A DNA stretch of 64,000 nucleotides from CAVVAL01 sp963740215 (GCA_963740215.1 CAVUDJ010000011.1:372001-436000), one strand, 5' to 3'; positions 51,693-60,582 are shown, counted from the first letter of the stretch. Numbers and translations are program-made. The notes: generated by a model not told the origin, from the letters alone.

Positions 51693-52684
51693 GACTTCCC
51701 CACCATCGCTCGCGCCGCCGCCACGGCCGCTTCGACTGAGGGCAGTGCCGCCTTCTCCAAGTGGCGCGGGTAGGGCATCGGCACCTCGGCTGAGCAGACG
51801 CGCTGGACCGGCGCGTCCAGTTCGTAGAATGACTTCTCCATGATCCGGGCGCTGATCTCGGCGGACAGGCTGCCGCTGCGCCATCCCTCGTCGACGATCA
51901 CCGCGCGATGGGTGCGGGCGACGGAGGCGAGGATCGTCTCCTCGTCGAGCGGGCGCAGCGTGCGCAGGTCGATCACGTCCGCCTGGATGCCGTCGGCGGC
52001 GAGCTGCTCGGCTGATGCCAGGGCCGTGCGCAGCGTGCCGCCGTAGGCGATTAGCGTGACGTCGTCCCCGGCGCGGCGGACGGCCGCGCGGTCGATGTCG
52101 ACAGGCCCGGAGTCGGCCGGCAACTCACCCTGCTCGTTATAGAGGGTGCCGTGCTCGAAGATCAGTACGGGATCCGGGTCGTCAAGCGCCGTCGCGAGCA
52201 TGCCCCTGGCGTCCACCAGGGTCGCCGGAGTCACCACCCGGATACCGGGGATGTGGGCGTACCACCCTTCCAAGCTGTGAGAGTGCTGCGCCCCCAGCTG
52301 CCGTCCGCCACCGGTGGTCATCCGGATGACGAGAGGCACCGGGAACTGCCCGCCGGACATGTGTAGCAGCGACGCGGCTGTGTTGAGGATCTGGTCGAGC
52401 GCGAGCAGGCTGAAGTTCACCGTCATGATCTCGACGATGGGTCGCATCCCACCCAGCGCGGCGCCGATGCCGGCGCCGACGAATCCGACCTCCGACAGCG
52501 GGGTGTCGAGGATCCGTTCCGGGCCGAACTCCTCAAGCAGCCCGAGGCTGACGCCGTGGCCACCCCCGTAGGCACCGACGTCCTCGCCCATGAGGAAGAC
52601 GCGGTCGTCCCGAATGAGCGCGTCCCGCAGGCCGGCCCTGACCGCCTCGCGATACGTACTGGCCGTATCCAGTTGCGCGGTCAT
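51689..52684 (-). CDS. 2-oxo acid (pyruvate-type) dehydrogenase E1 beta
   Basis: A 331-residue transketolase-like beta subunit. Landmarks are REAVRAGLRDALIRDDRVFLMGEDVGAYGG, LDTPLSEVGFVGAGIGAALGGMRPIVEIM, GGGRQLGAQHSHSLEGWYAHIPG, and the C-terminal IVDEGWRSG. It forms the E1 heterotetramer with the alpha subunit. ATG 52684 overlaps the E1alpha stop, and its stop overlaps the E2 start. The substrate is probably pyruvate, given the adjacent acetyl-CoA synthetase, but acetoin or branched-chain oxo acids are possible. Confidence 0.9.
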   Translation of the reverse strand: MTAQLDTASTYREAVRAGLRDALIRDDRVFLMGEDVGAYGGGHGVSLGLLEEFGPERILDTPLSEVGFVGAGIGAALGGMRPIVEIMTVNFSLLALDQILNTAASLLHMSGGQFPVPLVIRMTTGGGRQLGAQHSHSLEGWYAHIPGIRVVTPATLVDARGMLATALDDPDPVLIFEHGTLYNEQGELPADSGPVDIDRAAVRRAGDDVTLIAYGGTLRTALASAEQLAADGIQADVIDLRTLRPLDEETILASVARTHRAVIVDEGWRSGSLSAEISARIMEKSFYELDAPVQRVCSAEVPMPYPRHLEKAALPSVEAAVAAARAMVGKS

Positions 52685-53685
52685 GGGGTCCTCCGCTCGC
52701 TGTAGACCCAACGGGTGAGCGTCTCGACGGGCTCGTCGCTGCCCGCGGCGGCGTAGTCCACGGAGTCCTCGACTTCAGCGTCGACCGCGCTACGCAGGTG
52801 CTCCAAGCCGGTCTCATCGATCGCGCTGGCCGCCCGCAACCGCTCCGAGAGCGCGGGGATCGGATCGCGTTGCTTCCACGCCTCGATCTCCGCCTTGTTG
52901 CGGTAGCGGTCCGGGTCGTACATGGAATGGGCCCGGAAGCGGTACGTCTGGAGTTCGAGGAAGTGCGGTCCCCCACCGTTGCGGACCGCATCGACCGCCC
53001 GGCGTGCCGCGTCGCTCACTGCGAGCACGTCCATACCGTCGACGATCCAGGCGGGCACCTCGTAGCTCGCGGCCTTGAGCGCGAGCGATGTCTCCGACTC
53101 CGAGCGCGCCAGCGCGGTACCCATCGCGTACAGGTTGTTCTCGCAGCAGAACAGCACCGGCAGGTGCCACAGCGCGGCCAGGTTGATCGCCTCGTGGAAC
53201 GCGCCCTCGGCGACCGCACCCTCACCAAAGAAGCAGGCGGTGACCCGGTTCAGGTTGCGTTTTGCGTCGGCGAGAGCGAGCCCGACCGCCATCGGGATAC
53301 CGGCGGCGACGATCGCGTTTCCGCCGTAGAAGCGGTGCTCGGCGTCGAAGAGGTGCATCGAGCCGCCGCGACCGCGGCTACACCCTTCGACCTTGCCGAA
53401 CATCTCGGCCATCACGGCGCGCATGGGTACGCCCCGGATCAGGGCATGCCCGTGCTCACGGTAGGTGGCGACGACGGCGTCGTCGGGGCCCAGCGCGGGC
53501 AGGACCCCGGCCGCGACGGCCTCCTCACCGACGTAGAGGTGGACGAAGCCTCGGATCCGCCCCTCGGTGTAGAGCTGAGCGCACCGTTCCTCGAACCGCC
53601 GCACGCGCAGCATCTGGCGGAGTTGCTCAAGGGCGGACTCGGCGTCGATGGGTGTGGACGGACCTTCGAGCTTCACAGTGGTCAT
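52681..53685 (-). CDS. 2-oxo acid (pyruvate-type) dehydrogenase E1 alpha
   Basis: A 334-residue thiamine-diphosphate subunit. Landmarks are LEQLRQMLRVRRFEERCAQLY, FVHLYVGEEAVAAGVLPAL, SRGRGGSMHLFDAEHRFYGGNAIVAAGIP, the cofactor motif CFFGEGAVAEGAFHEAINLAALWHLPVLFCCENN, and YRFRAHSMYDPDRYR with phosphorylation-loop-like residues. The family shares this pattern between pyruvate and acetoin dehydrogenases. ATG 53685 overlaps the acetyl-CoA synthetase stop by four bases. Confidence 0.9.
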   Translation of the reverse strand: MTTVKLEGPSTPIDAESALEQLRQMLRVRRFEERCAQLYTEGRIRGFVHLYVGEEAVAAGVLPALGPDDAVVATYREHGHALIRGVPMRAVMAEMFGKVEGCSRGRGGSMHLFDAEHRFYGGNAIVAAGIPMAVGLALADAKRNLNRVTACFFGEGAVAEGAFHEAINLAALWHLPVLFCCENNLYAMGTALARSESETSLALKAASYEVPAWIVDGMDVLAVSDAARRAVDAVRNGGGPHFLELQTYRFRAHSMYDPDRYRNKAEIEAWKQRDPIPALSERLRAASAIDETGLEHLRSAVDAEVEDSVDYAAAGSDEPVETLTRWVYSERRTP

Positions 53686-55424
53686 GACGGCTGCTCCAAG
53701 GTAGACAGGTCTCCCGTAGCGAGGCCGAGCTCGCGGGCCTTCAGCAGGCGGCGCATGATCTTTCCGCTGCGCGTCTTCGGCAGGTCCTGGCTGAAAGCGA
53801 TCTCCTTCGGCGCCACGACCGCCCCCAGCCGCTTGCGGCCGTGTCCGAGCAGCTCGCGGCGCAGCGTCTCGGTCGGCTCGAATCCCGGATTGAGCGCGAC
53901 GAACGCCTTCACGACCTCGCCGACGAGGGGGTCCGGCCGGCCAATGACGCCGACCTCGGCCACCGCCGGATGCTCCATCAAGGCGCTCTCGACCTCGAAC
54001 GGGCCGATGAGGTGGCCGGCGGACTTGATGACGTCGTCGGCACGCCCGACGAACCAGAAGTAGCCGTCCTGGTCGATCCTGGCCAGGTCGCCCGTGAGGT
54101 ACCAACCGTCCGCGAAGCACCCCGCGTAGCGCTCCTCCTCGTTCAGGTAGGCGCGGAACATCGACGGCCACCCAACACGGAGCGCCAGCTCGCCCACTTC
54201 GTCCGCACGGGACTCGACGGTGACGTGACCGTCGACACGCCGTGCCCTGCCGTCCTCACCGCGCACCAGCACAGCGGCGTCGATGCCCGGGACGGGCTCC
54301 CCCATCGAGCCAGGCCGGACCGGGCGGGTTCCGTCGTTCGCGATCATGATGCAGCCCGTCTCGGTCTGCCACCACGTGTCATGGATCGTCCGGTCGAAGG
54401 CGGCACGCCCCCACTCGACGGCCTCGGGGTTGAGCGGTTCGCCCACGCTCAAGACCCGCCGCAGGGACGAGAGGTCGTACCGCTTCGCCTCGTCGGCGCC
54501 GGCCCGCATGAGCCGCCGGATCGCTGTAGGCGCGGTGTACCAGATCTGTACGCGTTCCTGTTCCAGGATCCGGTACCAGCGGTGCGCGTCGAACTCGGCG
54601 GCGTCGACGATGGAGGTCACCCCGGCGACCAGCGGCGCCACGATGCCGTAGGACGTCCCCGTCACCCATCCTGGGTCCGCCGTGCACCAGTAGATGTCAC
54701 CGGCACGCAGGTCCAGCACGCGCTTGGCGGTCGCGAGGTGCCCGACCACGGCGCCGTGTACGTGGACCGCGCCCTTCGGCGTCCCGGTCGTGCCGCTGGT
54801 GAAGTGCAATAGTGCCGGGTCCTCCGGCGAGGTCGGCGCGATCTCGAATGTGTCGGCAGCGCTCGCCAGCAGCGTGTCGAGGGCGAGGGTGCCGGCCGGC
54901 GGCTCGCCGGTCACCAGCACGTTCTGGAGTCCGGGCAGGTCCGCGCGGGCCCAGGCGACCTTCTTGGTGTACAGCTGCGGCGTGGTGACCAGCACCTTCG
55001 CGTCGCCGAGACGCAGTCGCTGGACGACCGGCTCGGGGCCGAACGCCGAGAAAAGCGGGCACACGACCGCGCCTACCTTCCACGCGCCCAGGGCGGCGAC
55101 GTACAGCTCCGCGACCCGCCCGAGCAGGAGGAACACCGTGTCGCCACGCGCGACCCCGAGGCCGGTGAGCACGTTGGCGAACTGGTTCGTCGCCGCTGCC
55201 AGCTGGACGTAGGTCAGGTCGGTCGCACTGCCGTCCTCGGCGAGGAGCCGCAGTGCCGGCTGACCCGCCCTGTCGGTCAGTGCATGCCGGTCCACTGCCT
55301 CGTAGGCAATATTCAAGCCCGCTCCGGACGGCAGACCGGTCAGTTCGGCCGAGGCGATTGCCCAGCCATCACGTTCCGCCTGCGGTGTGGTCGATGCCGG
55401 ATCCGTACTCACGCCAGATGTCAT
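53682..55424 (-). CDS. acsA: AMP-forming acetyl-CoA synthetase/acyl-CoA ligase
   Basis: A 580-residue ANL-superfamily ligase. The AMP-binding motif is LLHFTSGTTGTPKGAVHVHG; other landmarks are DIYWCTADPGWVTGTSYGI (acetyl-CoA-synthetase style Trp-rich loop), HDTWWQTETGCIMIAN, WYLTGDLARIDQDGYFWFVGRADDVIKSAGHLIGP and the catalytic-Lys region LPKTRSGKIMRRLLK. ATG 55424 starts the product. It is the first gene of a run of overlapping genes reaching to 41722. A DevR-like box lies 107 bases upstream, shared with the hydrogenase operon. Confidence 0.9.
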   Translation of the reverse strand: MTSGVSTDPASTTPQAERDGWAIASAELTGLPSGAGLNIAYEAVDRHALTDRAGQPALRLLAEDGSATDLTYVQLAAATNQFANVLTGLGVARGDTVFLLLGRVAELYVAALGAWKVGAVVCPLFSAFGPEPVVQRLRLGDAKVLVTTPQLYTKKVAWARADLPGLQNVLVTGEPPAGTLALDTLLASAADTFEIAPTSPEDPALLHFTSGTTGTPKGAVHVHGAVVGHLATAKRVLDLRAGDIYWCTADPGWVTGTSYGIVAPLVAGVTSIVDAAEFDAHRWYRILEQERVQIWYTAPTAIRRLMRAGADEAKRYDLSSLRRVLSVGEPLNPEAVEWGRAAFDRTIHDTWWQTETGCIMIANDGTRPVRPGSMGEPVPGIDAAVLVRGEDGRARRVDGHVTVESRADEVGELALRVGWPSMFRAYLNEEERYAGCFADGWYLTGDLARIDQDGYFWFVGRADDVIKSAGHLIGPFEVESALMEHPAVAEVGVIGRPDPLVGEVVKAFVALNPGFEPTETLRRELLGHGRKRLGAVVAPKEIAFSQDLPKTRSGKIMRRLLKARELGLATGDLSTLEQPS

Positions 55425-55531
55425 GGTCGCCGCCTCGCTGGCCGCTGGTGCCCGCTGCAACGGGCGTCGAGTACCGGTCTGCAACGGCCGGTCCTTATCG
55501 CAGGCTAGGAACTCGGTCCGGCGGCGCCGTA

Positions 55532-55545
55532 GGGTCCAAGGTCCC
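55532..55545. promoter_or_regulatory. DevR/DosR-like box, perfect half-sites, between two long operons
   Basis: GGGTCCAAGGTCCC fits GGGNC-N4-GNCCC with near-perfect symmetry. It lies 59 bases upstream of the hydrogenase beta gene and 107 bases upstream of acsA. As the only box in the 180-bp divergent region, it could control both directions. Confidence 0.7.
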
Positions 55546-55604
55546 CACGCTTGTTGACGCTCGGCCCTGCCGGCTCGCAGCCCCCCTCCCGGAGGGTGAG
55601 CGGC

Positions 55605-56735
55605 ATGACGACGAACACCGGTTCGGCCGACGCCGTGCTGCCGGCAGCGATGCTAGGCACGCTCATCGATGTCCTCCGTGAGCGCGGATACCAGGTCATC
55701 GGCCCGACCGTGCGGGGCGACGCCGTCGTGCTGGCCGAGATCGAGTCGGCGGACGAACTCCCCCATGGCTGGGGCGTGACCGCCGACGCGGGCAGTTATC
55801 GGCTTCGCCGACGCACGGACGGCGCGATCTTCGCGCAGTCCGCCGGGCCGCAGTCCTGGAAGACGTTCCTGCATCCGCCGCGCGAGCGCGTGTGGTCGGC
55901 GCACCGCGACGGCGACGGCTTCACCGTCGAGGAGAACGACGAGCCGGTACCCCGGTACGCGTTCTTCGGTGTGCGCCCCTGTGACCTGCGGGCGATCGCG
56001 ATCCAGGACCGGGTGCTGACCGGCGGCCAGCACACCGATTCCCGCTACGCGCGCCGGCGGGCTGGCGTGTTCATCGTCGCCATCCAGTGCACCGAGCCCG
56101 GCGCCGCCTGTTTCTGCACCTCGATGGGGGGCGGCCCCGCGGCAGGCCCGGGCTACGACCTCGCGATGACCGAACTGCTCGACGGTGGCGACCACCGGTT
56201 CGTCCTGGACGCCGGCTCGGACGCGGGCGCCGAGGTGCTCGCCGGCATCCCGCACGAACGCGCCGACGAACCCAGCGTGGAGACGGCCCGTGCCGCCGTC
56301 GCCGCCGCGGCCGACAACATGGGGCGGCAGATGCCGGAGCTGGACCTCCGCGCGCTGCTCGCCGGCAGCCAGCACGCCGCGCAGTGGGACGACGTCGCGT
56401 CGCGCTGCCTTACCTGCGGCAACTGCACCATGGTCTGCCCGACCTGCTTCTGCACGACCGTCGAGGACACCACCGACCTGACCGGCGAGCACGCCGAACG
56501 GTGGCGCCGCTGGGAGTCGTGCTTCGACCTGGACTTCTCCTACCTGCACGGCGGCAGCGTCCGCACCTCGGGGGCGAGCCGCTACCGGCAGTGGCTCACG
56601 CACAAGCTCGGCACCTGGCACGACCAGTTCGGGTCCTCCGGCTGCGTGGGCTGCGGTCGCTGCATCGTGTGGTGCCCGGTCGGCATCGACATCACCGCCG
56701 AGGTGAAGGCGCTGGACGAGGAGGCGCGCGCATGA
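55605..56735 (+). CDS. hyhB: Group 3b-type [NiFe] hydrogenase beta subunit (iron-sulfur)
   Basis: A 376-residue iron-sulfur protein with two ferredoxin-type clusters: CLTCGNCTMVCPTC (about residues 268-281) and CVGCGRCIVWCPVG (about 347-358). A long N-terminal domain includes YAFFGVRPCDLRAIAIQD, as in sulfhydrogenase beta subunits. It passes electrons between the FAD-containing gamma subunit and the hydrogenase module. ATG 55605 has a GGAGGGTGAG site. It is the first gene of the hydrogenase operon and overlaps the next gene by four bases. Confidence 0.9.
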   Translation: MTTNTGSADAVLPAAMLGTLIDVLRERGYQVIGPTVRGDAVVLAEIESADELPHGWGVTADAGSYRLRRRTDGAIFAQSAGPQSWKTFLHPPRERVWSAHRDGDGFTVEENDEPVPRYAFFGVRPCDLRAIAIQDRVLTGGQHTDSRYARRRAGVFIVAIQCTEPGAACFCTSMGGGPAAGPGYDLAMTELLDGGDHRFVLDAGSDAGAEVLAGIPHERADEPSVETARAAVAAAADNMGRQMPELDLRALLAGSQHAAQWDDVASRCLTCGNCTMVCPTCFCTTVEDTTDLTGEHAERWRRWESCFDLDFSYLHGGSVRTSGASRYRQWLTHKLGTWHDQFGSSGCVGCGRCIVWCPVGIDITAEVKALDEEARA

Positions 56736-57214
56736 TGCCGTCGTTGCTGGAGACGCTCACCGGCCATCCATTCCTCGCCGGCCTGCCCCAGGCAGCGGTC
56801 AGTGGGATCGCCGACCTGGCCGCGTCGTACGACCTCCCGGAGGGCTACCGCCTCTTCGCCGAAGGCGACCCGGCCGACCGGTTCTACCTGCTCGGACACG
56901 GCCGGGTGGCGCTGGACCTGCACGTTCCGGGTCGCGGGCCCGTGATCGTCGAGACACTCGGCGGCGGTGCCGTCATCGGCTGGTCGTGGCTGTGCCCGCC
57001 GCACCGCTGGCGGTTCGGCGCTGTCGTGCTCAAGCCGACACAGGTCGTGGCGGTGGACGGCGAGAGCATGCGCGCGATCTGCGACAGTGACCCCATCGTC
57101 GGGTACGAGATCGCCCGGCGGCTGCTCACGGTCGTCGCCGACCGGTTGCACGCGACGCGGGTGCGCTTCCTAGACCTCTACGCGGCGCGGCCCCGGGATG
57201 CGCGCGATGACTAG
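56732..57214 (+). CDS. Cyclic-nucleotide-binding domain protein
   Basis: A 160-residue stand-alone cNMP-binding (CAP-type) domain: LAASYDLPEGYRLFAEGDPADRFYLLGHGRVALDLHVPGRG and GGGAVIGWSWLCPPHRWRFGAVVLKPTQVVAVDG. No DNA-binding helix-turn-helix follows, so it is not a classic Crp. Such proteins accompany hydrogenase beta and gamma genes in actinobacteria and may regulate the enzyme directly. It overlaps hyhB by four bases and hyhG by eight. Confidence 0.85.
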   Translation: MMPSLLETLTGHPFLAGLPQAAVSGIADLAASYDLPEGYRLFAEGDPADRFYLLGHGRVALDLHVPGRGPVIVETLGGGAVIGWSWLCPPHRWRFGAVVLKPTQVVAVDGESMRAICDSDPIVGYEIARRLLTVVADRLHATRVRFLDLYAARPRDARDD

Positions 57215-58026
57215 GAGCGATGCGCCGGTCCGGTACCGGGTAGCCGCCCGCCGTGAGGAGACGGCGGACACGGCGACGCTCGTCCTGGAGCCGGTGGACC
57301 GGCCGGTGGCGCCGGTGCGCGCCGGCCAGTTCACGATGCTCTACGCGTTCGGGATCGGCGAGGTGCCGATCTCGGTGAGCGGCGCACCGGGCGACCCTCG
57401 CCTGGTGCACACCCTCCGCGCCGTCGGCGCCACCACCCGCGCGCTGCACGGCGCCAAGGCCGGGACCACGCTCGGTGTGCGGGGCCCGTTCGGCACCGAC
57501 TGGCGGGTTGCCGAGGCGACCGGAGGTGACGTCGTCGTCGTGGCCGGCGGCATCGGGCTCGCCCCGCTCCGGCCGGTGGTGTACCAGGTCCTGGCCAACC
57601 GGCAGGCCTACGGCCGTGTCGCCGTGCTCGTCGGCGCCCGCACCCCCGACGACGTACTGTTCGGCACGGAACTGGCCGAGTGGCGCGCGCAGGGCATCCA
57701 GGTCGAGGTGACCGTCGACCGCGCGGCCGCCGGGCTGGAACGAGCACGTCGGGCTGGTCACCGCCCTGATACCGCAAGCCGCGTTCGACCCCGCGCACAC
57801 GACCGCGTTCGTGTGCGGCCCCGAGCTGATGATGCGGTTCGCCGCCGACGCGCTCGTCGCCCAGGGCGTGCCCGCTCGCGCCATTCGCGTGTCCCTGGAA
57901 CGGAACATGCAGTGCGGCGCGGCGCTGTGCGGGCACTGCCAGCTCGGTCCGGTGCTGGTCTGCCGAGACGGTCCGGTCGTGGACTACGACCGCGTGGCCG
58001 GCCTGCTGAGCGTAAAGGAGCTGTGA
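57207..58026 (+). CDS. hyhG: Hydrogenase gamma subunit (FAD/NAD(P)-binding), +1 frameshift
   Basis: From ATG 57207, the ferredoxin-reductase-like fold has PVRAGQFTMLYAFGIGEVPISVSG (FAD site) and VVVVAGGIGLAPLRPVVYQVL (NAD-binding). Near 57735 a GGG run carries one extra base. Read without it, the product continues WNEHVGLVTALIPQ, CGPELMMRFAADALVAQG and a C-terminal cluster, NMQCGAALCGHCQLGP, with four Cys for a [2Fe-2S] site. The restored length is about 272 residues. Taken literally, the first frame instead runs into the small-subunit gene. It links NAD(P)H with the hydrogenase. Confidence 0.87.
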
Positions 58027-58805
58027 TGGCGCGCCCGACGCTCGCGGTCTGGAAGTTCACGTCCTGCGACGGCTGCCAGCTGACCGTCCTCGACTGCGAG
58101 GACGAGTTGCTCACGCTGGCCGGCGTCATCGACATCGCGCACTTCACCGAGGCCACCCGCGCGAGCCGGCCGGGGCCCTACGACGTCTCCCTGGTGGAGG
58201 GCTCGATCACGACCGCGGCCGACGTCGAACGCATCCAGCGGGTGCGCGCGCAGAGCCGCACGCTGGTGTCCATCGGGGCGTGTGCCACTGCCGGCGGCAT
58301 CCAGGCGCTGCGCAACTTCGCCGACGTCGATGAGTTCCGGTCGGTCGTCTACGCGAGCCCGGAGTACGTGTCGACGCTCGCCGAATCCACCCCGATCTCC
58401 GCCCACGTGGCCGTCGACTTCGAGCTGCACGGTTGCCCGATCGACCGGCGCCAGCTCCTGGAGGTGATCAGCGCGTTGCTGGTCGGCCGCGAGCCCGACC
58501 TGCCGTCGCACAGCGTTTGCTTCGAGTGCAAGCAGCGCGGTCTCACCTGCGTGACCGTGGCCTCGGGAACGCCCTGTCTCGGCCCGGTGACCCACGCCGG
58601 CTGCGGCGCGCTCTGCCCGGCCGTCAACCGCGGCTGCTACGGCTGCTTCGGCCCGGCGGCGCGGCCGAACACGCCGGTGCTCGTCCAGCTGCTGCGCCGC
58701 CAGGACATGGGTGACGGTGACGTCGACCGTGTCTTCGCCACGTTCAACGCGGCCACGCCCGCGTTCCGCGCCGCCAGGAAAACCGCCGGGGAGCGTGATG
58801 GCTGA
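58026..58805 (+). CDS. hyhS: [NiFe] hydrogenase small (delta) subunit
   Basis: A 259-residue small subunit. It begins with the proximal-cluster motif FTSCDGCQLTVLDCED (Cys14 and Cys17) and continues with VSIGACATAGGIQ and ELHGCPIDRRQLLEVI. Further cluster ligands occur in CFECKQRGLTC, TPCLGPVTHAGCGALCPAVNRGCYGCFGP. No Tat signal is present, which fits a cytoplasmic group 3 enzyme. ATG 58026 overlaps the gamma stop by one base, and its stop overlaps the large-subunit start. Confidence 0.92.
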   Translation: MARPTLAVWKFTSCDGCQLTVLDCEDELLTLAGVIDIAHFTEATRASRPGPYDVSLVEGSITTAADVERIQRVRAQSRTLVSIGACATAGGIQALRNFADVDEFRSVVYASPEYVSTLAESTPISAHVAVDFELHGCPIDRRQLLEVISALLVGREPDLPSHSVCFECKQRGLTCVTVASGTPCLGPVTHAGCGALCPAVNRGCYGCFGPAARPNTPVLVQLLRRQDMGDGDVDRVFATFNAATPAFRAARKTAGERDG

Positions 58806-60103
58806 TGTCCCACCGTCATGAGCGCCGTCTCCAGGTCGGGGCGCTGGCCCGCGTCGAAGGCGAGGGTGCGCTTCGCGTCGTCGTGAGCGGCGACACGGTC
58901 ACGGAGGCCAGCCTCGACATCTACGAGCCGCCGAGATTCTTCGAGGCGTTCCTCCGCGGACGCCGCTACACGGAACCGCCGGACATCACTGCCCGGATCT
59001 GCGGGATCTGCCCCGTCGCGTACCAGCTCACGGCCTGCCAGGCCATCGAGGACGCCATCGGCCTCCACGTCGGCGGCGCCATCGCCGACCTGCGCCGGCT
59101 GCTCTACTGCGGCGAGTGGATCTCCAGCCACGCACTCCACATCTACCTGCTGCACGCGCCCGACTTCCTCGGCTACGACGGCGCCGTCGAGATGGCCCGC
59201 GACCACCGCCCGATCGTCGAGCGTGGCCTGGCGCTGAAGAAGGCCGGCAACAGCATTCTGGACACGATCGGCGGGCGGGCCATCCACCCGGTCAACGTCC
59301 GGATCGGCGGCTTCTACCGCGCCCCGACCAGGGCAGAGCTCCGCCCCCTCGCCGAGCAGCTGCGGCGCGCCCGCGAGGACGCCATCGCCACGGTCGAGTG
59401 GGTCGCGGGCTTCGACATCCCCGACTTCAGCCACGACCACGAACTACTCGCCCTCACCGAACCCGGCACGTACGCCATCGAGCGCGGCACGCCCACCAGC
59501 AGCGGCGGGCTGTCGTTCCCGCCCCGTGCCTTCGAGGAATTCGTCGAGGAGCATCAGGTGCCGCACTCCACAGCGCTGCACGCCCGGCTGGTCGGGCGGG
59601 GCCGCTACCTCACCGGCCCGAACGCGCGGTACACGCTGAGCAGCCGCTGGCTCTCCCCGCTCGCCCGCGAGGCGGCGCGCTCCGCCGGCCTCGGCGCGGA
59701 GTGCCGCAACCCGTTCCGGAGCATCGTCGTCCGCGCCGTCGAGCTGCTCTACGCCTGCGACGAGGCGCTGCGGATCATCGACGGCTACGAGCCGCCAGTT
59801 CGGCCGTTCCTGCCGGGTGCGCCGCGGGCCGGCGCCGGTTTCGGCGCCACCGAGGCGCCCCGCGGGCTGCTCTACCACCGCTACGCACTCGACAGCGAAG
59901 GCATCGTCACCGCGGCGCGCATCGTGCCGCCGACCTCCCAGAACCAGGCGGCCATCGAGGACGACCTGCGCCGGTTCGTCCAGGGCCGGCTGCACCTCGG
60001 CGACCACGAACTCACCCACGCGTGCGAGCAGGCGATCCGCGGCTACGACCCCTGCATCTCGTGCGCCACGCACTTCCTGGACCTCACCGTGGAGCGGACA
60101 TGA
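58805..60103 (+). CDS. hyhL: [NiFe] hydrogenase large (alpha) subunit
   Basis: A 432-residue large subunit with both nickel motifs: RICGICPVAYQ (Cys66 and Cys69) and DPCISCATH near the end (Cys417, Cys420, His423). The nine residues after His423 form the tail normally removed during maturation. The short tail and the gene order beta-gamma-delta-alpha point to group 3b, the NADP-linked cytoplasmic class. M. smegmatis has a DosR-controlled example. It is expected to consume or evolve hydrogen to balance NAD(P)H. Confidence 0.93.
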   Translation: MSHRHERRLQVGALARVEGEGALRVVVSGDTVTEASLDIYEPPRFFEAFLRGRRYTEPPDITARICGICPVAYQLTACQAIEDAIGLHVGGAIADLRRLLYCGEWISSHALHIYLLHAPDFLGYDGAVEMARDHRPIVERGLALKKAGNSILDTIGGRAIHPVNVRIGGFYRAPTRAELRPLAEQLRRAREDAIATVEWVAGFDIPDFSHDHELLALTEPGTYAIERGTPTSSGGLSFPPRAFEEFVEEHQVPHSTALHARLVGRGRYLTGPNARYTLSSRWLSPLAREAARSAGLGAECRNPFRSIVVRAVELLYACDEALRIIDGYEPPVRPFLPGAPRAGAGFGATEAPRGLLYHRYALDSEGIVTAARIVPPTSQNQAAIEDDLRRFVQGRLHLGDHELTHACEQAIRGYDPCISCATHFLDLTVERT

Positions 60104-60582
60104 CAGCTGCAGGCACCATCGTCATCGGCGTCGGCAACGAGTTCCGTCACGACGACGGGATCGGTCCGGCCGTCGTCAGCCGGCTCCGGCGGCACGGGCT
60201 GCCGGGTGTCCGGCTCGCGGTCGCCGACGGCGAACCCGTCCGCCTGATAGAGCTGTGGTCCGGCGCCCGGTTCGCGGTCGTGGTGGACGCTGCCCGTGCC
60301 GAACCGCCGTGCCCTGGCCGTATCCACCGGATCACCTGGGCATCCGCTCTCGGCACGGCGGATCCGGGTGGCAGCTCGCACGGGCTCGGCCTCGGCGACG
60401 CCGTCGAACTGGCCGGCGCGCTGGGCCGGCTCCCGGACGAGCTCGTGGTGTTCGCCGTGGAGCCCGCCGACCTGTCCATCGGCTCCGGGCTGTCGCCGCT
60501 GGTCCGGAACGCCGTCCCGAAGGTCGCCGAGGCGATCGTCGACGAGGTCCGGCAGCAAAGGGTGAGCCGCGATGTGTCGTGA
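60100..60582 (+). CDS. Hydrogenase maturation endopeptidase
   Basis: A 160-residue HyaD/HybD-type protease: IVIGVGNEFRHDDGIGPAVV with the nickel-probing acidic residues, and VVVDAARAEPP and SSHGLGLGDAVELA around the second and third ligands. It would clip the C-terminal tail of the large subunit just upstream. It overlaps the large-subunit stop by four bases and runs 11 bases into the HypC-like gene. Confidence 0.9.
   Translation: MTAAGTIVIGVGNEFRHDDGIGPAVVSRLRRHGLPGVRLAVADGEPVRLIELWSGARFAVVVDAARAEPPCPGRIHRITWASALGTADPGGSSHGLGLGDAVELAGALGRLPDELVVFAVEPADLSIGSGLSPLVRNAVPKVAEAIVDEVRQQRVSRDVS

Noticed and set aside
57198..58805. A fused gamma-small subunit hydrogenase protein
   Set aside because: The join results from a +1 shift near 57735; the true gamma C-terminus, with its cysteine cluster, is present in the other frame.
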